In this document: positions 1-6,831 of the stretch, one piece after another
How positions within the stretch are numbered: the first letter of the stretch is position 1
Layout: each line of letters begins with the position of its first letter
NCBI GenBank assembly: GCA_030427505.1
Contig: JAUICH010000004.1
Location: 244,114-308,113 of the forward strand
Origin: Verrucomicrobiia bacterium
Lineage (GTDB): Bacteria > Verrucomicrobiota > Verrucomicrobiia > Verrucomicrobiales > DEV007
Length of the DNA stretch: 64,000 nt
Direction: 5' to 3'
Position numbers and translations under genes: made by a program
The notes under the pieces: model-generated
Seen by the model: only the letters and a program-made list of their open reading frames with translations
Databases searched by the model: none
What the model was told of the DNA's origin: nothing

Positions 1-833
1 AACTTCTCCGCGTCGATGTCTTCCAGGTAGCCATACAGCTTCACTCCGCGCAGCGCGAAGTCCCGCAGGTCGATGTCCCGCCCGCCGTCGCGGCCGGTGA
101 GGTAGTGGTTCGCCCCGTGCAGCGCCTTATGCTGGTTTGGATGTTCCGCGATGGTCATTTTGTAATAGCCCATCTCTTCCAGCCAGGTGACCGCGTCTTT
201 CCCGCGATACTTCCGCGGCGAGCGCGGCGCGTTCCCCAGGCAGAGGTGCACTTTCCGCCCTTCCAGGAGCAGTTCCTCCGCAATCTGGCAGCCGCTCTGC
301 CCGGTGCCGACCACCACGACTTCGCCCGGAGGAATCTGGGAAGAGTTCTTGTACTCAAAAGAGTGGATCTGCTTGATGTGCGGCGGAATCAATTCCGCGT
401 TTTTCGGCAGGATGGGCTTATGAAAGGAACCGGTCGCGCAGATCACGTCGTCGCAGCGCCAGGTGCCCACATTCGTGGTCACGTAAAAGTAGCCATCCCG
501 CTTCGTCACGCTGGTCACCGTCACGCCCTCCCGCACCGGCGGGTTGAAAGACGCCACGTAGCCTTCCAGGAATTCCACGATCTCGTGCTTCACCATGAAG
601 CCCTCCGGATCGTCGCCCTGGTAATGGTAGCCCGGCAGCCGGCACTGATGATTCGGCGTCACCAGCGAAAAGCTGTCCCAACGTTCGGACCGCCACGCGT
701 GGCCGATGCGGTTCTTCTCCAGGATCAGGTGATCTTCGACCCCCAGTTCCTTCAGCCACCAACTGGCCGAGAGGCCCGCCTGGCCGCCCCCGATGATGAT
801 CACGGAGACATAACTGGATCCATCAAATGGCAT
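1..833 (-). CDS. nitH: NitH-type flavin-dependent oxidoreductase, partial at window edge
   Basis: This is an FAD/NAD(P)H oxidoreductase of the flavin-monooxygenase-like fold, matching the MSMEG_0569 family of the Nit1C cluster. The ATG at 831-833 gives a protein starting MPFDGSSYVSV. An N-terminal FAD-binding glycine motif (VIIIGGGQAGLSASWWL) sits at residues 11-27. A second nucleotide-binding motif (VVVVGTGQSGCQIAEEL) lies near residue 170, and the two-site layout fits NADPH-dependent flavin chemistry. About 277 codons are visible and the gene continues beyond position 1, so its C-terminus is unseen. It is the last visible gene of the minus-strand nit series and lies about 50 bp after nitG. 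In Nit1C clusters the flavoprotein is one of the conserved members but its substrate is not established. The family call rests on motifs plus gene context. Confidence 0.85.
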   Translation of the reverse strand, partial: MPFDGSSYVSVIIIGGGQAGLSASWWLKELGVEDHLILEKNRIGHAWRSERWDSFSLVTPNHQCRLPGYHYQGDDPEGFMVKHEIVEFLEGYVASFNPPVREGVTVTSVTKRDGYFYVTTNVGTWRCDDVICATGSFHKPILPKNAELIPPHIKQIHSFEYKNSSQIPPGEVVVVGTGQSGCQIAEELLLEGRKVHLCLGNAPRSPRKYRGKDAVTWLEEMGYYKMTIAEHPNQHKALHGANHYLTGRDGGRDIDLRDFALRGVKLYGYLEDIDAEK

Positions 834-885
834 ATCGGTTAGAGTAAAAGTTAGCTTCTTAATCATTCACCTGCATCACCACATA

Positions 886-1161
886 CTAGATGTGCGCGAT
901 GGTCAGCGGGGTGTCCGGCGGCAGCGCCCCGGCCCAGCGCTCGATGTCCGCCAGAGAGGCGAACGCCGCCGTGCAGGCAAAGCCAAACTTGGCCCGCACG
1001 CGCTCCGATGCCTCCGTCAGCGCCGTGCGCGACAGCTCCAGAAATTCCTCCGCCGGCAGCGTCTGTCCCTGGGTGAAGTACTGCTTCACCACCGAGGACG
1101 GCGAGTAACAGGCGTGGAAGCTCCCATCCGGCAGCGTCACGGTAAAAGGCGTCTCAGGCAT
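886..1161 (-). CDS. nitG: MSMEG_0570-type small nitrogen-starvation protein (NitG)
   Basis: This is a 91-residue soluble protein with no signal peptide or membrane segment. Its length, the opening MPETPFTVTLPDGSFHACYSP, and its place between the radical SAM protein and the flavoprotein match the small conserved unknown of Nit1C clusters (MSMEG_0570 family). The biochemical role is not known. It begins about 50 bp after the end of nitD on the same strand, consistent with one transcript. In canonical clusters an N-acetyltransferase (nitE) and an AIR-synthase-like protein (nitF) stand between nitD and this gene. Here there is no room for either, so they are absent from their usual place. Confidence 0.8.
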   Translation of the reverse strand: MPETPFTVTLPDGSFHACYSPSSVVKQYFTQGQTLPAEEFLELSRTALTEASERVRAKFGFACTAAFASLADIERWAGALPPDTPLTIAHI

Positions 1162-1213
1162 CGTTCTTAGGTTTCAGTTAAAATCTTGTTGTTCTGTCAG
1201 GCTGTCCCCGGCC

Positions 1214-2374
1214 TCACCCACACGCCGCCTTCCCCTTCTCAAACGCGGAAAGCGAACTGCACGCCGCGCATTTGGAGCAACCGGCCTTCGCGGTTTCGGA
1301 GGTCATGCCCGCTTCCGTCAGCATCGCGCCCAGCGGTTCCAGCACCGCCTGCATGAAAGCCGCGTCCGGTGGCGCGTGATTCGCCAGCGGCGTGCCCGTC
1401 ACCGGCACAAAGGGGACAACGAAGGGATACACCCCCAGCGAGATCAGCTCCCGCCCCGCTTCCAGCAGGCCGTCCACCGTGTCCCCCAGCCCGGCCAGCA
1501 GATAGGTGCTGACCTGTCCGCGGCCAAACACGTCCACCGCCGCTTCAAAGGCTTTCAGATAAAACGCGCGCGGCACTTCCGCTTTTCCCGGCATGATCAA
1601 CCGCCGCACGCCCTCGTCCCACGCTTCCAGGTGCATGCCCAGGGAATCGATTCCCGACTGCCGCAGAGTCTGGAACCACCCAAAGTCCGCCGGCGGCTCG
1701 CATTGGCCCTGGATCGGCAGACCGGTCGCCGCTTTAATGGCCAAGGCCGCTTCGGCCAGCACCGCCGCGCCCCGGTCCGGCGTGGGTGGGGTGCCGGTGG
1801 TCATCACCACGTTATCGATTCCGTCCAGCCGCATCGCGGCCCCAGCTACCTCCGCCAACTGAGCCGGGGTCTTTTCTCGGATGGTTGTCCCCGACTTCAG
1901 CGATTCGCCGATGGCGCAGAACTGGCACTTCGTCTTCGCGTTTCCATAGCGGATGCAGGTTTGTAGCAGCGTGGTCGCCAGCACACTGCGGGAGTGCAGC
2001 CGGGCGATCTTCCAATACGGCACACCCTCCGCCGTGGACAGGCCGTAGAAGGCGGGCTCCGGCGGAAAGTTCACCAGCGCCACCGGCTGGCCCTCGTGAA
2101 GCAGCGTCGCGTTCCCAAACTCATTGATCGACTCGATCCTGAAAGGCGACGCCGCCGCGCCGCGCGTGTGCACCGGCACCATAAGCGTGGTGCCCATCAG
2201 GGTCACCGCTTTATGATCCGTTGGCCCCGCGCCCCCTTGCCGGGACCGCGCGCTGTAGCCTTCATCTCCGCCGATCCGCAGTCCCGCGGACTGCAGTTCA
2301 GAGAGAAGCCACTGCTTCTTCGTCCGCAGGGCGGTGGGAAAGTCGGTCGCTGGCGCTTCCATCTCCACTTGCAT
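1214..2374 (-). CDS. nitD: MSMEG_0568-type radical SAM protein (NitD)
   Basis: This is a 386-residue radical S-adenosylmethionine protein of the Nit1C cluster. The iron-sulfur motif is not the textbook CxxxCxxC. The cysteines are C140, C150 and C153 (TCIRYG..., then CQFCAIG), a C-x9-C-x2-C spacing I associate with this family. A second cysteine cluster, C366, C369 and C372 (GCSKCAAC), lies near the C-terminus and could bind another cluster or metal. The barrel carries the expected TTGTPP and QCEPP segments. The start chosen (MQVEMEAP) lies inside the 3' end of nitC, a 77-bp overlap in another frame. A later start is possible but would remove part of the conserved N-terminus. The reaction is unknown; the cluster as a whole has been tied to use of cyanide or nitrile nitrogen. 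Confidence 0.85.
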   Translation of the reverse strand: MQVEMEAPATDFPTALRTKKQWLLSELQSAGLRIGGDEGYSARSRQGGAGPTDHKAVTLMGTTLMVPVHTRGAAASPFRIESINEFGNATLLHEGQPVALVNFPPEPAFYGLSTAEGVPYWKIARLHSRSVLATTLLQTCIRYGNAKTKCQFCAIGESLKSGTTIREKTPAQLAEVAGAAMRLDGIDNVVMTTGTPPTPDRGAAVLAEAALAIKAATGLPIQGQCEPPADFGWFQTLRQSGIDSLGMHLEAWDEGVRRLIMPGKAEVPRAFYLKAFEAAVDVFGRGQVSTYLLAGLGDTVDGLLEAGRELISLGVYPFVVPFVPVTGTPLANHAPPDAAFMQAVLEPLGAMLTEAGMTSETAKAGCSKCAACSSLSAFEKGKAACG

Positions 2375-3395
2375 TCGCTTCGTCCTCCTCGCTTGGGTTC
2401 AGTTCTGTTTTGGTGGTATTGTTAGTGTCAGAAAAAGGCTCCCCCGGGACTGCCATCGCCGATCCCTCGCCATCCATCTCGTATATCGGCGGCCGCGGCT
2501 TCCGGTCCACCCGCAGTTGGAAAATGTCCGGCCGGCTATAGTGCCCCACGGAGTCGAGCATCCGCTTCCGCTTCGTGATGAGGGACAGGTCCAGATCAGC
2601 AATCGCCATGCCTTCCCCCTCCCGCACCGGCTCGCACAAGTGCGCCCCTTCCGGGCTGATGATGGCCGAGCAGCACCCGCCCCGCAGAGCCCGCTGCATT
2701 TTCTCATTCGGCGCGATGGCCGCCACCTGCTCGTCCGTCAGCCAGCCTGTCGCGTTCACGACAAAGCAGCCCGACTCCAGCGCGTGGTGCCGGATGGTCA
2801 CCTCTATCTGGTCCGCGAAAATCTGTCCCACCATGGAGCCGGGGAACTGAGCGCAATGAATCTCCTCCCGCTCCGTCATCAGCGTGTAGCGCGCCAGTGG
2901 ATTGTAGTGTTCCCAGCAGGCCAGCGCCCCCACGCGGCCCACCTCCGTGTCCACGGCCCGCAGGCCGGAGCCGTCGCCGCTGCCCCAGATCATCCGCTCG
3001 TGATAGCTCGGCGTGATCTTCCGCCGCTTCAGCAGCAGCTTTCCGTCCGCGCCGTAAATGAGCTGCGCATTATAAAGCGTGCCGCCGTCCCGCTCGTTCA
3101 CCCCCACCACCAGCACCATCCGGTGCGCCGCCGCCAGGCGGGACAGCCGGTCCGCCGATGGGCCCGGCACTTCCACCGCTTCCGCATACAGGCGCTGGTG
3201 TTCTTTTCCCGCCGTCACCGGCGGTTCCACGAACGAAAAATAGGGGTAGTAGGGCACAAAGGTCTCCGGAAACACCGCCAGTTGCACTCCTTCCTTCGCC
3301 GCTTCCGCGACCGCCGCCGCCATCCGGTCCAGCGTCCCCGCCGCCCCTTCCAGGTCCGGCGCAATCTGAATTGCTGCTGCTCGTATCACACTCAT
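2298..3395 (-). CDS. nitC: Nit1-type nitrilase (NitC)
   Basis: This is a nitrilase-superfamily carbon-nitrogen hydrolase of the Nit6803/Sll0784 type, expected to turn nitriles (R-CN) into acid plus ammonia. The catalytic triad can be read directly: Glu44 in [12 protein letters not shown], Lys126 in [12 protein letters not shown], and Cys160 in [14 protein letters not shown]. The 365 residues include a C-terminal tail after [17 protein letters not shown] (about the last 75 residues). The tail is acidic, low in complexity and overlaps the start of nitD. Family members usually end soon after the conserved region, so this extension is unusual. The gene is separated from upstream nitB by 347 bp of pyrimidine-rich DNA. 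The cytoplasmic enzyme is the signature member of Nit1C clusters linked to growth on cyanide as a nitrogen source. Confidence 0.92.
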   Translation of the reverse strand: MSVIRAAAIQIAPDLEGAAGTLDRMAAAVAEAAKEGVQLAVFPETFVPYYPYFSFVEPPVTAGKEHQRLYAEAVEVPGPSADRLSRLAAAHRMVLVVGVNERDGGTLYNAQLIYGADGKLLLKRRKITPSYHERMIWGSGDGSGLRAVDTEVGRVGALACWEHYNPLARYTLMTEREEIHCAQFPGSMVGQIFADQIEVTIRHHALESGCFVVNATGWLTDEQVAAIAPNEKMQRALRGGCCSAIISPEGAHLCEPVREGEGMAIADLDLSLITKRKRMLDSVGHYSRPDIFQLRVDRKPRPPIYEMDGEGSAMAVPGEPFSDTNNTTKTELNPSEEDEANASGDGSASDRLSHRPADEEAVASL

Positions 3396-3742
3396 TACAA
3401 AAGGCTCCCTTCCTCTTTTACTTCTGGGGTTGAATAAAAAATCATCTCTCTCACTCCTCTCAAATCACCGCTATCTCCTTCCACGGCCACCCATCTGTGC
3501 CCATCCGAGACATCCGTGGTTCACCTGCAAAGGCGACCGCCTTCCCAAGCCACGCCCTTCACTAGCCTCGCGCCCTTTCATGGTCTGGTTGTCTCATTGT
3601 CTGATTGTCTCGCTCCTCCCCCACCCACCGGGCCCCGCGAATCCACGGGGCCCTTCCGTCGTACTTCATTTTCCTTGTTTCCCTGTCTCCTCTTCTCCTT
3701 GTCTCGTCGGCCCTCAGGCCGACAAGGCCGCACAGCGGCCGA
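3396..3742. other. Pyrimidine-rich gap between nitB and nitC
   Basis: This 347-bp non-coding stretch splits the nit series. It is strongly C/T-rich on the plus strand. Near 3583-3612 it holds a short tandem motif built on ATTGTCTC/ATTGTCTG, and near 3671-3705 a CTCCTTGTCTC-type tract that recurs upstream of genes at 5.4, 58.6 and 60.3 kb. A perfect GGCCCTCAGGCC-like palindrome lies near 3709-3723. No open frame here looks real. Confidence 0.5.
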
Positions 3743-4225
3743 TCACACCGTCCAGGAGTCCATGATCACCGCCCCGGCTTTCTTGTGGATCAGGATGATG
3801 TCCAGCACGTCCAGCGGGTTGATCGGCGTGATGCCAGGGATGAAGGCCTTCTCCGTCTGCCCGTAAAGGGCCTGGGTGGAGAAGCGGCAGCCATACACCT
3901 TGCCGCCCTCTTCCATGAACTTCGTCAGGCGCTGGTTCACGAACAGGTGGCCCGGAAACGCCTCGTCCCCCAGTGTCGGGAAGCCGCGCTGAAAGCCCAT
4001 CGTCACCCCCGGTCCATAGAGCAGGATGGACGTCTCGTAGCCCTTCCGCAGCAGCCGGGTGGCGGACAGCGTGTTTACGATCGAGATCGATCCTTCAAAG
4101 GCCACCGTGTGAAACGTCACCAGCGCTTTCTCGCCGGGATCCGCCTGCACGTCAGGAAAGACCTTTTCTTCATAATCCACGAGGAAATCCCCGTCCTTGT
4201 TCATTTCGCGTTCTACCTTCGGCAT
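3743..4225 (-). CDS. nitB: MSMEG_0572/Sll0783-type nitrogen-starvation protein (NitB)
   Basis: This is a 160-residue soluble protein that matches the small unknown standing first in Nit1C clusters (Sll0783/MSMEG_0572 family) by size, order and segments such as [28 protein letters not shown] and [15 protein letters not shown]. The latter layout (hydrophobic strand, then LLYGPGV) resembles DsrE-like small folds, but that is only an impression. The start MPKVEREM at 4225 is the first good ATG. The gene opens the minus-strand nit series, and its promoter must lie in the repeat-rich region above 4226. No exact function is known for the family beyond induction under nitrogen limitation and linkage to the nitrilase. 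Confidence 0.85.
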   Translation of the reverse strand: MPKVEREMNKDGDFLVDYEEKVFPDVQADPGEKALVTFHTVAFEGSISIVNTLSATRLLRKGYETSILLYGPGVTMGFQRGFPTLGDEAFPGHLFVNQRLTKFMEEGGKVYGCRFSTQALYGQTEKAFIPGITPINPLDVLDIILIHKKAGAVIMDSWTV

Positions 4226-4685
4226 AGTCTTAGTCGGTTGGATGTTAGGTTGATGGTTTGATGGTCAGGTCAGTGCTTCTTCCCGCCCGGCCGGTTTCCG
4301 GTCATGGCCCAGCGGGCCGGGTGAAAGCAGTCGAAGCGTTGAGACCCAAAACAGCATCGGGCAGACCAATCCCCCAGCCCCATGTCCAAAGCGCCCGCGC
4401 AATCCATGCACATCGTTGCGCACGGAATCTGCTCTGAAACTCAAGGTATGCATCCCGCCCCAGAGGCCTCTCTCATCACCACCGACCCACCGCTGCCATG
4501 GTAAGTTGGGCGGGGCCTCTATCGGAACCCGCCAGTCCGGCTCGGACAGGCGATGTTTCCTCACCTCTACCCACATGTCTCAACCGGGCCGCGGACATTG
4601 AATGCCCGGTCAAGCGACCGGGTTCGGGGATGGAGGACGTTCATTGGCGGACCTTCAGCCCGCAATTTCCATCGGTCGAATTCCC

Positions 4686-4740
4686 AGGGATTCATCCCTG
4701 GGCTATGCGCTCTCGGGCCTTCAGCCCTTGGGCATTAGCC
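4686..4740. repeat. Palindromic intergenic repeat (GGGATTCATCCC / CTTCAGCCC type)
   Basis: Two adjacent palindromic words, CAGGGATTCATCCCTG and GGGCCTTCAGCCC, form a compact unit of a style common in intergenic DNA of Verrucomicrobiota and Planctomycetota. Similar words recur at the right end of the window (63.9 kb). Confidence 0.5.
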
Positions 4741-4815
4741 GGGCCTGACGGCTCGGATGCACGAGGATTTTCTAGAATGCCCCCGCACGCCATTCAATCC
4801 CACACCCACCCAGAA

Positions 4816-4878
4816 GCTTCCCAAGGAGGCGACGCCTCTTTGGACTGCGGCGATTCTTCCTGATCTTTACCCACATGT
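4816..4878. repeat. Left arm of long imperfect inverted repeat
   Basis: This runs from AAGCTTCCCAAGGAGGC through GATCTTTACCCACATGTCAC. Its reverse complement matches 5104-5172 across roughly 65 bp with a few mismatches and small gaps. The strongest core is TCCTGATCTTTACCC. Confidence 0.65.
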
Positions 4879-5103
4879 CACATAACCCATAAAGTAAGTC
4901 GGAATCCGCTGAAAATGTTCACCGAATCCCAGGTTCTCCGGGGAAGCGAAGCTTCACTAGAGTGCGCCGAATCTTTTTTCGGCGCTCTGAGGTGGGTAGC
5001 CGGAGGCGCGGCGGGGGAAAAGCCGTTCGCTTTCTCTCCAATCCGTTCCCATCACCCCTTCTCACGGCCCTTTCAGTCTCCAAAGATGCCGGACGAGACC
5101 CAT

Positions 5104-5172
5104 TGTGACTTGCGGGTAAAGATCAGGATTCTTCGCCGCTTTGGGAAGAGGCGTCCACCAACCGGCCAAGCT
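5104..5172. repeat. Right arm of long imperfect inverted repeat
   Basis: This begins GTGACTTGCGGGTAAAGATC and ends near GGCCAAGCTTGCC. It pairs with the arm at 4816-4878 across a ~225-bp spacer. A transcript of this segment could fold into a long hairpin, or the arms may be the ends of a dead non-autonomous element. Confidence 0.65.
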
Positions 5173-5307
5173 TGCCTTCTTTCCAAAATAAGCACGAGAC
5201 AGGACCACTCCCAACTAGCCTTTTCCCTCAGAACGGCTACCGCCAAACTAGCAAACCCACCCAGCCATCATCACCAAAACTAATTTCATCCGGCCAATAC
5301 CTATCGA

Positions 5308-5352
5308 AAGCGGCGAAGAATCGCCGCACTCCAAAGAAGCTTCGCTTCAATC
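5308..5352. repeat. Dispersed GCGGCGAAGAATCGCCGC repeat copy
   Basis: This is a palindromic core (GCGGCGAAGAATCGCCGC) followed by ACTCCAAAGAAGCTTCGC. The same module occurs at 58450-58500 in the opposite orientation, and in diverged form at 4940-5020, 29455-29575 and 39118-39225. Confidence 0.65.
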
Positions 5353-5531
5353 GTTGTCCGCACACCAATCCTGCTAAGCTCCGGCTCACCCCTGGTCATT
5401 GCCGCGACCCCTCCAAAACTCTCCCCCTCTCCTTGTCTCCCCCTCTCCTTGTCTGGCGGCTCGCACGCGCCACGCCACAAACGCCGCCCCTCCACTCTGA
5501 GCCAACGCCACGCCCCTCCCCCCATCGCCCC

Positions 5532-6701
5532 ATGACCACCCGCCCCACCATGTCCACCCTCGCCACGGACCTCGGCCTTTCCCCCTCCACCATCTCCCGC
5601 GCGTTACGGGGCGACCGGCGGATCGGGGCCGACACCCGCGCGCGCGTTGCCGAAGCCGCGCAGCGCCTGGGCTACCGGCCCAATCCCCTCGTCTCCGCTC
5701 TCATGGCGTCGCGGAAAAAGGCGGGCGGCCAGGGGGAAGTCGATACCATCGCCCTCGTTACGGACTACCGAGAGAACGCCCTCCCTAGTTCCACTCCGGC
5801 CACCAGAAAGGGTCGAGGCTCAAGCCGGAACCGCGACAACGGCTCTGGGACCTACCCCAGCGGCGCCGGGGCCATCCCCGGGTGGAAGAATAAAGACGTC
5901 TGCCTCTGGGAATACGAAGGCATCTGCCGCCGCGCCGCCGAACTCGGCTTTCGCGTTGAGGAATTCCCCCTCGCCGATTACGGTTACGATGGCGGCCGCC
6001 TCATCCGCACCCTCTCCGCCCGGGGCATTCGCGGCGTGCTGCTCGGCTTCTCCCGCGGGGATGACTCGGACACCCCCGTCCGCCTCGACCTCTCCGGTTT
6101 CTCCGTCGCCGGCCTCAGTACCTACTTCCGGGAGTTCGAAGTGGACCGCGCCAACTTCCACGGCCTCTACAACGTCCAACTCGCCCTCTCCGAGATGAAC
6201 GCCCTCGGCTACCACCGCACCGGCGTCGTCTTCCCAGAGTTCAACAACCGCGTCTCCGGCTACCTCTGGTCCAGCGGCGTCCTCGACTGGCAGCGCCGCC
6301 TCCCCCAGGAATCCCAGCGCTGCACCCCGTTTGTCGCCGACGACGAAAAGCCCCTCCCCACCGCCGAGCGCGAGTTCAACCACTGGCTCGACACCGAGCG
6401 CCCCGACTCCATCATCACCTACAAGCTCCCCATCAAAAGCTGGCTCGCCAAGCGCGGCCTCCGCGTGCCCGAAGACCTCGGCCTCGCCTACCTCTACCGC
6501 ACGAAAGAAGAAATGAACGAAGCCGCCGGCATCGACGGAAACCTCCAACTCGTCGGCGCCGCCGCCTTCGATCTCGTCGTCGAAGCCCTCTACACCAACC
6601 GGACCGGGCTGCCGGGAACACCGAAGGAGGTGTTGATTCGGGGGGTGTGGAAACACACAAACGTTTCCTTATCTCGGCATCATTCGACCTTTGGCTTCTA
6701 A
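5532..6701 (+). CDS. LacI-family transcriptional regulator
   Basis: This is a DNA-binding repressor or activator of the LacI/GalR family, 389 residues from the ATG at 5532. A longer upstream frame is open, but the helix-turn-helix starts within ten residues of this ATG, which fixes the start. The HTH and hinge helix occupy residues 8-56 (STLATDLGLSPSTISRAL ... RLGYRPNPLVSALM). A periplasmic-binding-protein-like sensor domain follows (TIALVTDY, RGIRGVLLGF, PDSIITYK, GIDGNLQLVGAAAFDLV). A Ser/Gly/Arg-rich insertion at about residues 81-116 interrupts the first sensor strand and is not typical. The gene is a lone plus-strand unit between nitB and an AT-rich accessory gene, so its target genes are not evident. 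Sugar or sugar-acid effectors are usual for the family. Confidence 0.9.
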   Translation: MTTRPTMSTLATDLGLSPSTISRALRGDRRIGADTRARVAEAAQRLGYRPNPLVSALMASRKKAGGQGEVDTIALVTDYRENALPSSTPATRKGRGSSRNRDNGSGTYPSGAGAIPGWKNKDVCLWEYEGICRRAAELGFRVEEFPLADYGYDGGRLIRTLSARGIRGVLLGFSRGDDSDTPVRLDLSGFSVAGLSTYFREFEVDRANFHGLYNVQLALSEMNALGYHRTGVVFPEFNNRVSGYLWSSGVLDWQRRLPQESQRCTPFVADDEKPLPTAEREFNHWLDTERPDSIITYKLPIKSWLAKRGLRVPEDLGLAYLYRTKEEMNEAAGIDGNLQLVGAAAFDLVVEALYTNRTGLPGTPKEVLIRGVWKHTNVSLSRHHSTFGF

Positions 6702-6772
6702 CCCCACTTATCTGTCGAGAGAGCGTGCTTTTCTCTCTTGATCGAACGTTCACAAAAAAACTGTAGACATAA

Positions 6773-6801
6773 TTGACATTCAAAATCTTTTCTAATCTAA
6801 T
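6773..6801 (+). promoter_or_regulatory. Sigma70-like promoter of the TPR/MBL gene
   Basis: A perfect -35 box TTGACA (6773-6778) is followed after 17 bp by TCTAAT (6796-6801). Transcription would begin near 6808, leaving a short leader before the ATG at 6832. The surrounding sequence is AT-rich, unlike the host average. Confidence 0.6.
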
Positions 6802-6831
6802 TTGTTAGCTATACCCGAAAGCAACCTTTCA

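Larger units (their letters stand above)
4226..5531. other. Repeat-rich intergenic region upstream of nitB
   Basis: This is 1.3 kb without a credible gene. Short open frames exist on both strands but show no domain, ribosome site or sensible composition. The region is packed with repeats: a CAGGGATTCATCCCTG palindrome and a CCTTCAGCCC unit near 4686-4735, a long imperfect inverted repeat (4816-4878 against 5104-5172), and copies of a GCGGCGATTCTTCGCCGC family at 4940-5020 and 5308-5352. A CTCCTTGTCTCC tract lies at 5410-5460. It must contain the promoter of nitB (minus) and of the LacI gene (plus), but no clear -35/-10 pair was found. Confidence 0.55.

Noticed and set aside
4265..4576. Minus-strand open frame of 103 codons in the nitB upstream region
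   Set aside because: It lies in repeat-rich DNA, has no ribosome site, no family signature and a composition typical of chance frames in GC-rich DNA.
5820..6656. Minus-strand open frame of 278 codons opposite the LacI gene
   Set aside because: It is the mirror of a well-supported LacI gene; its Gly/Ala/Glu-rich sequence reflects codon bias on the other strand.
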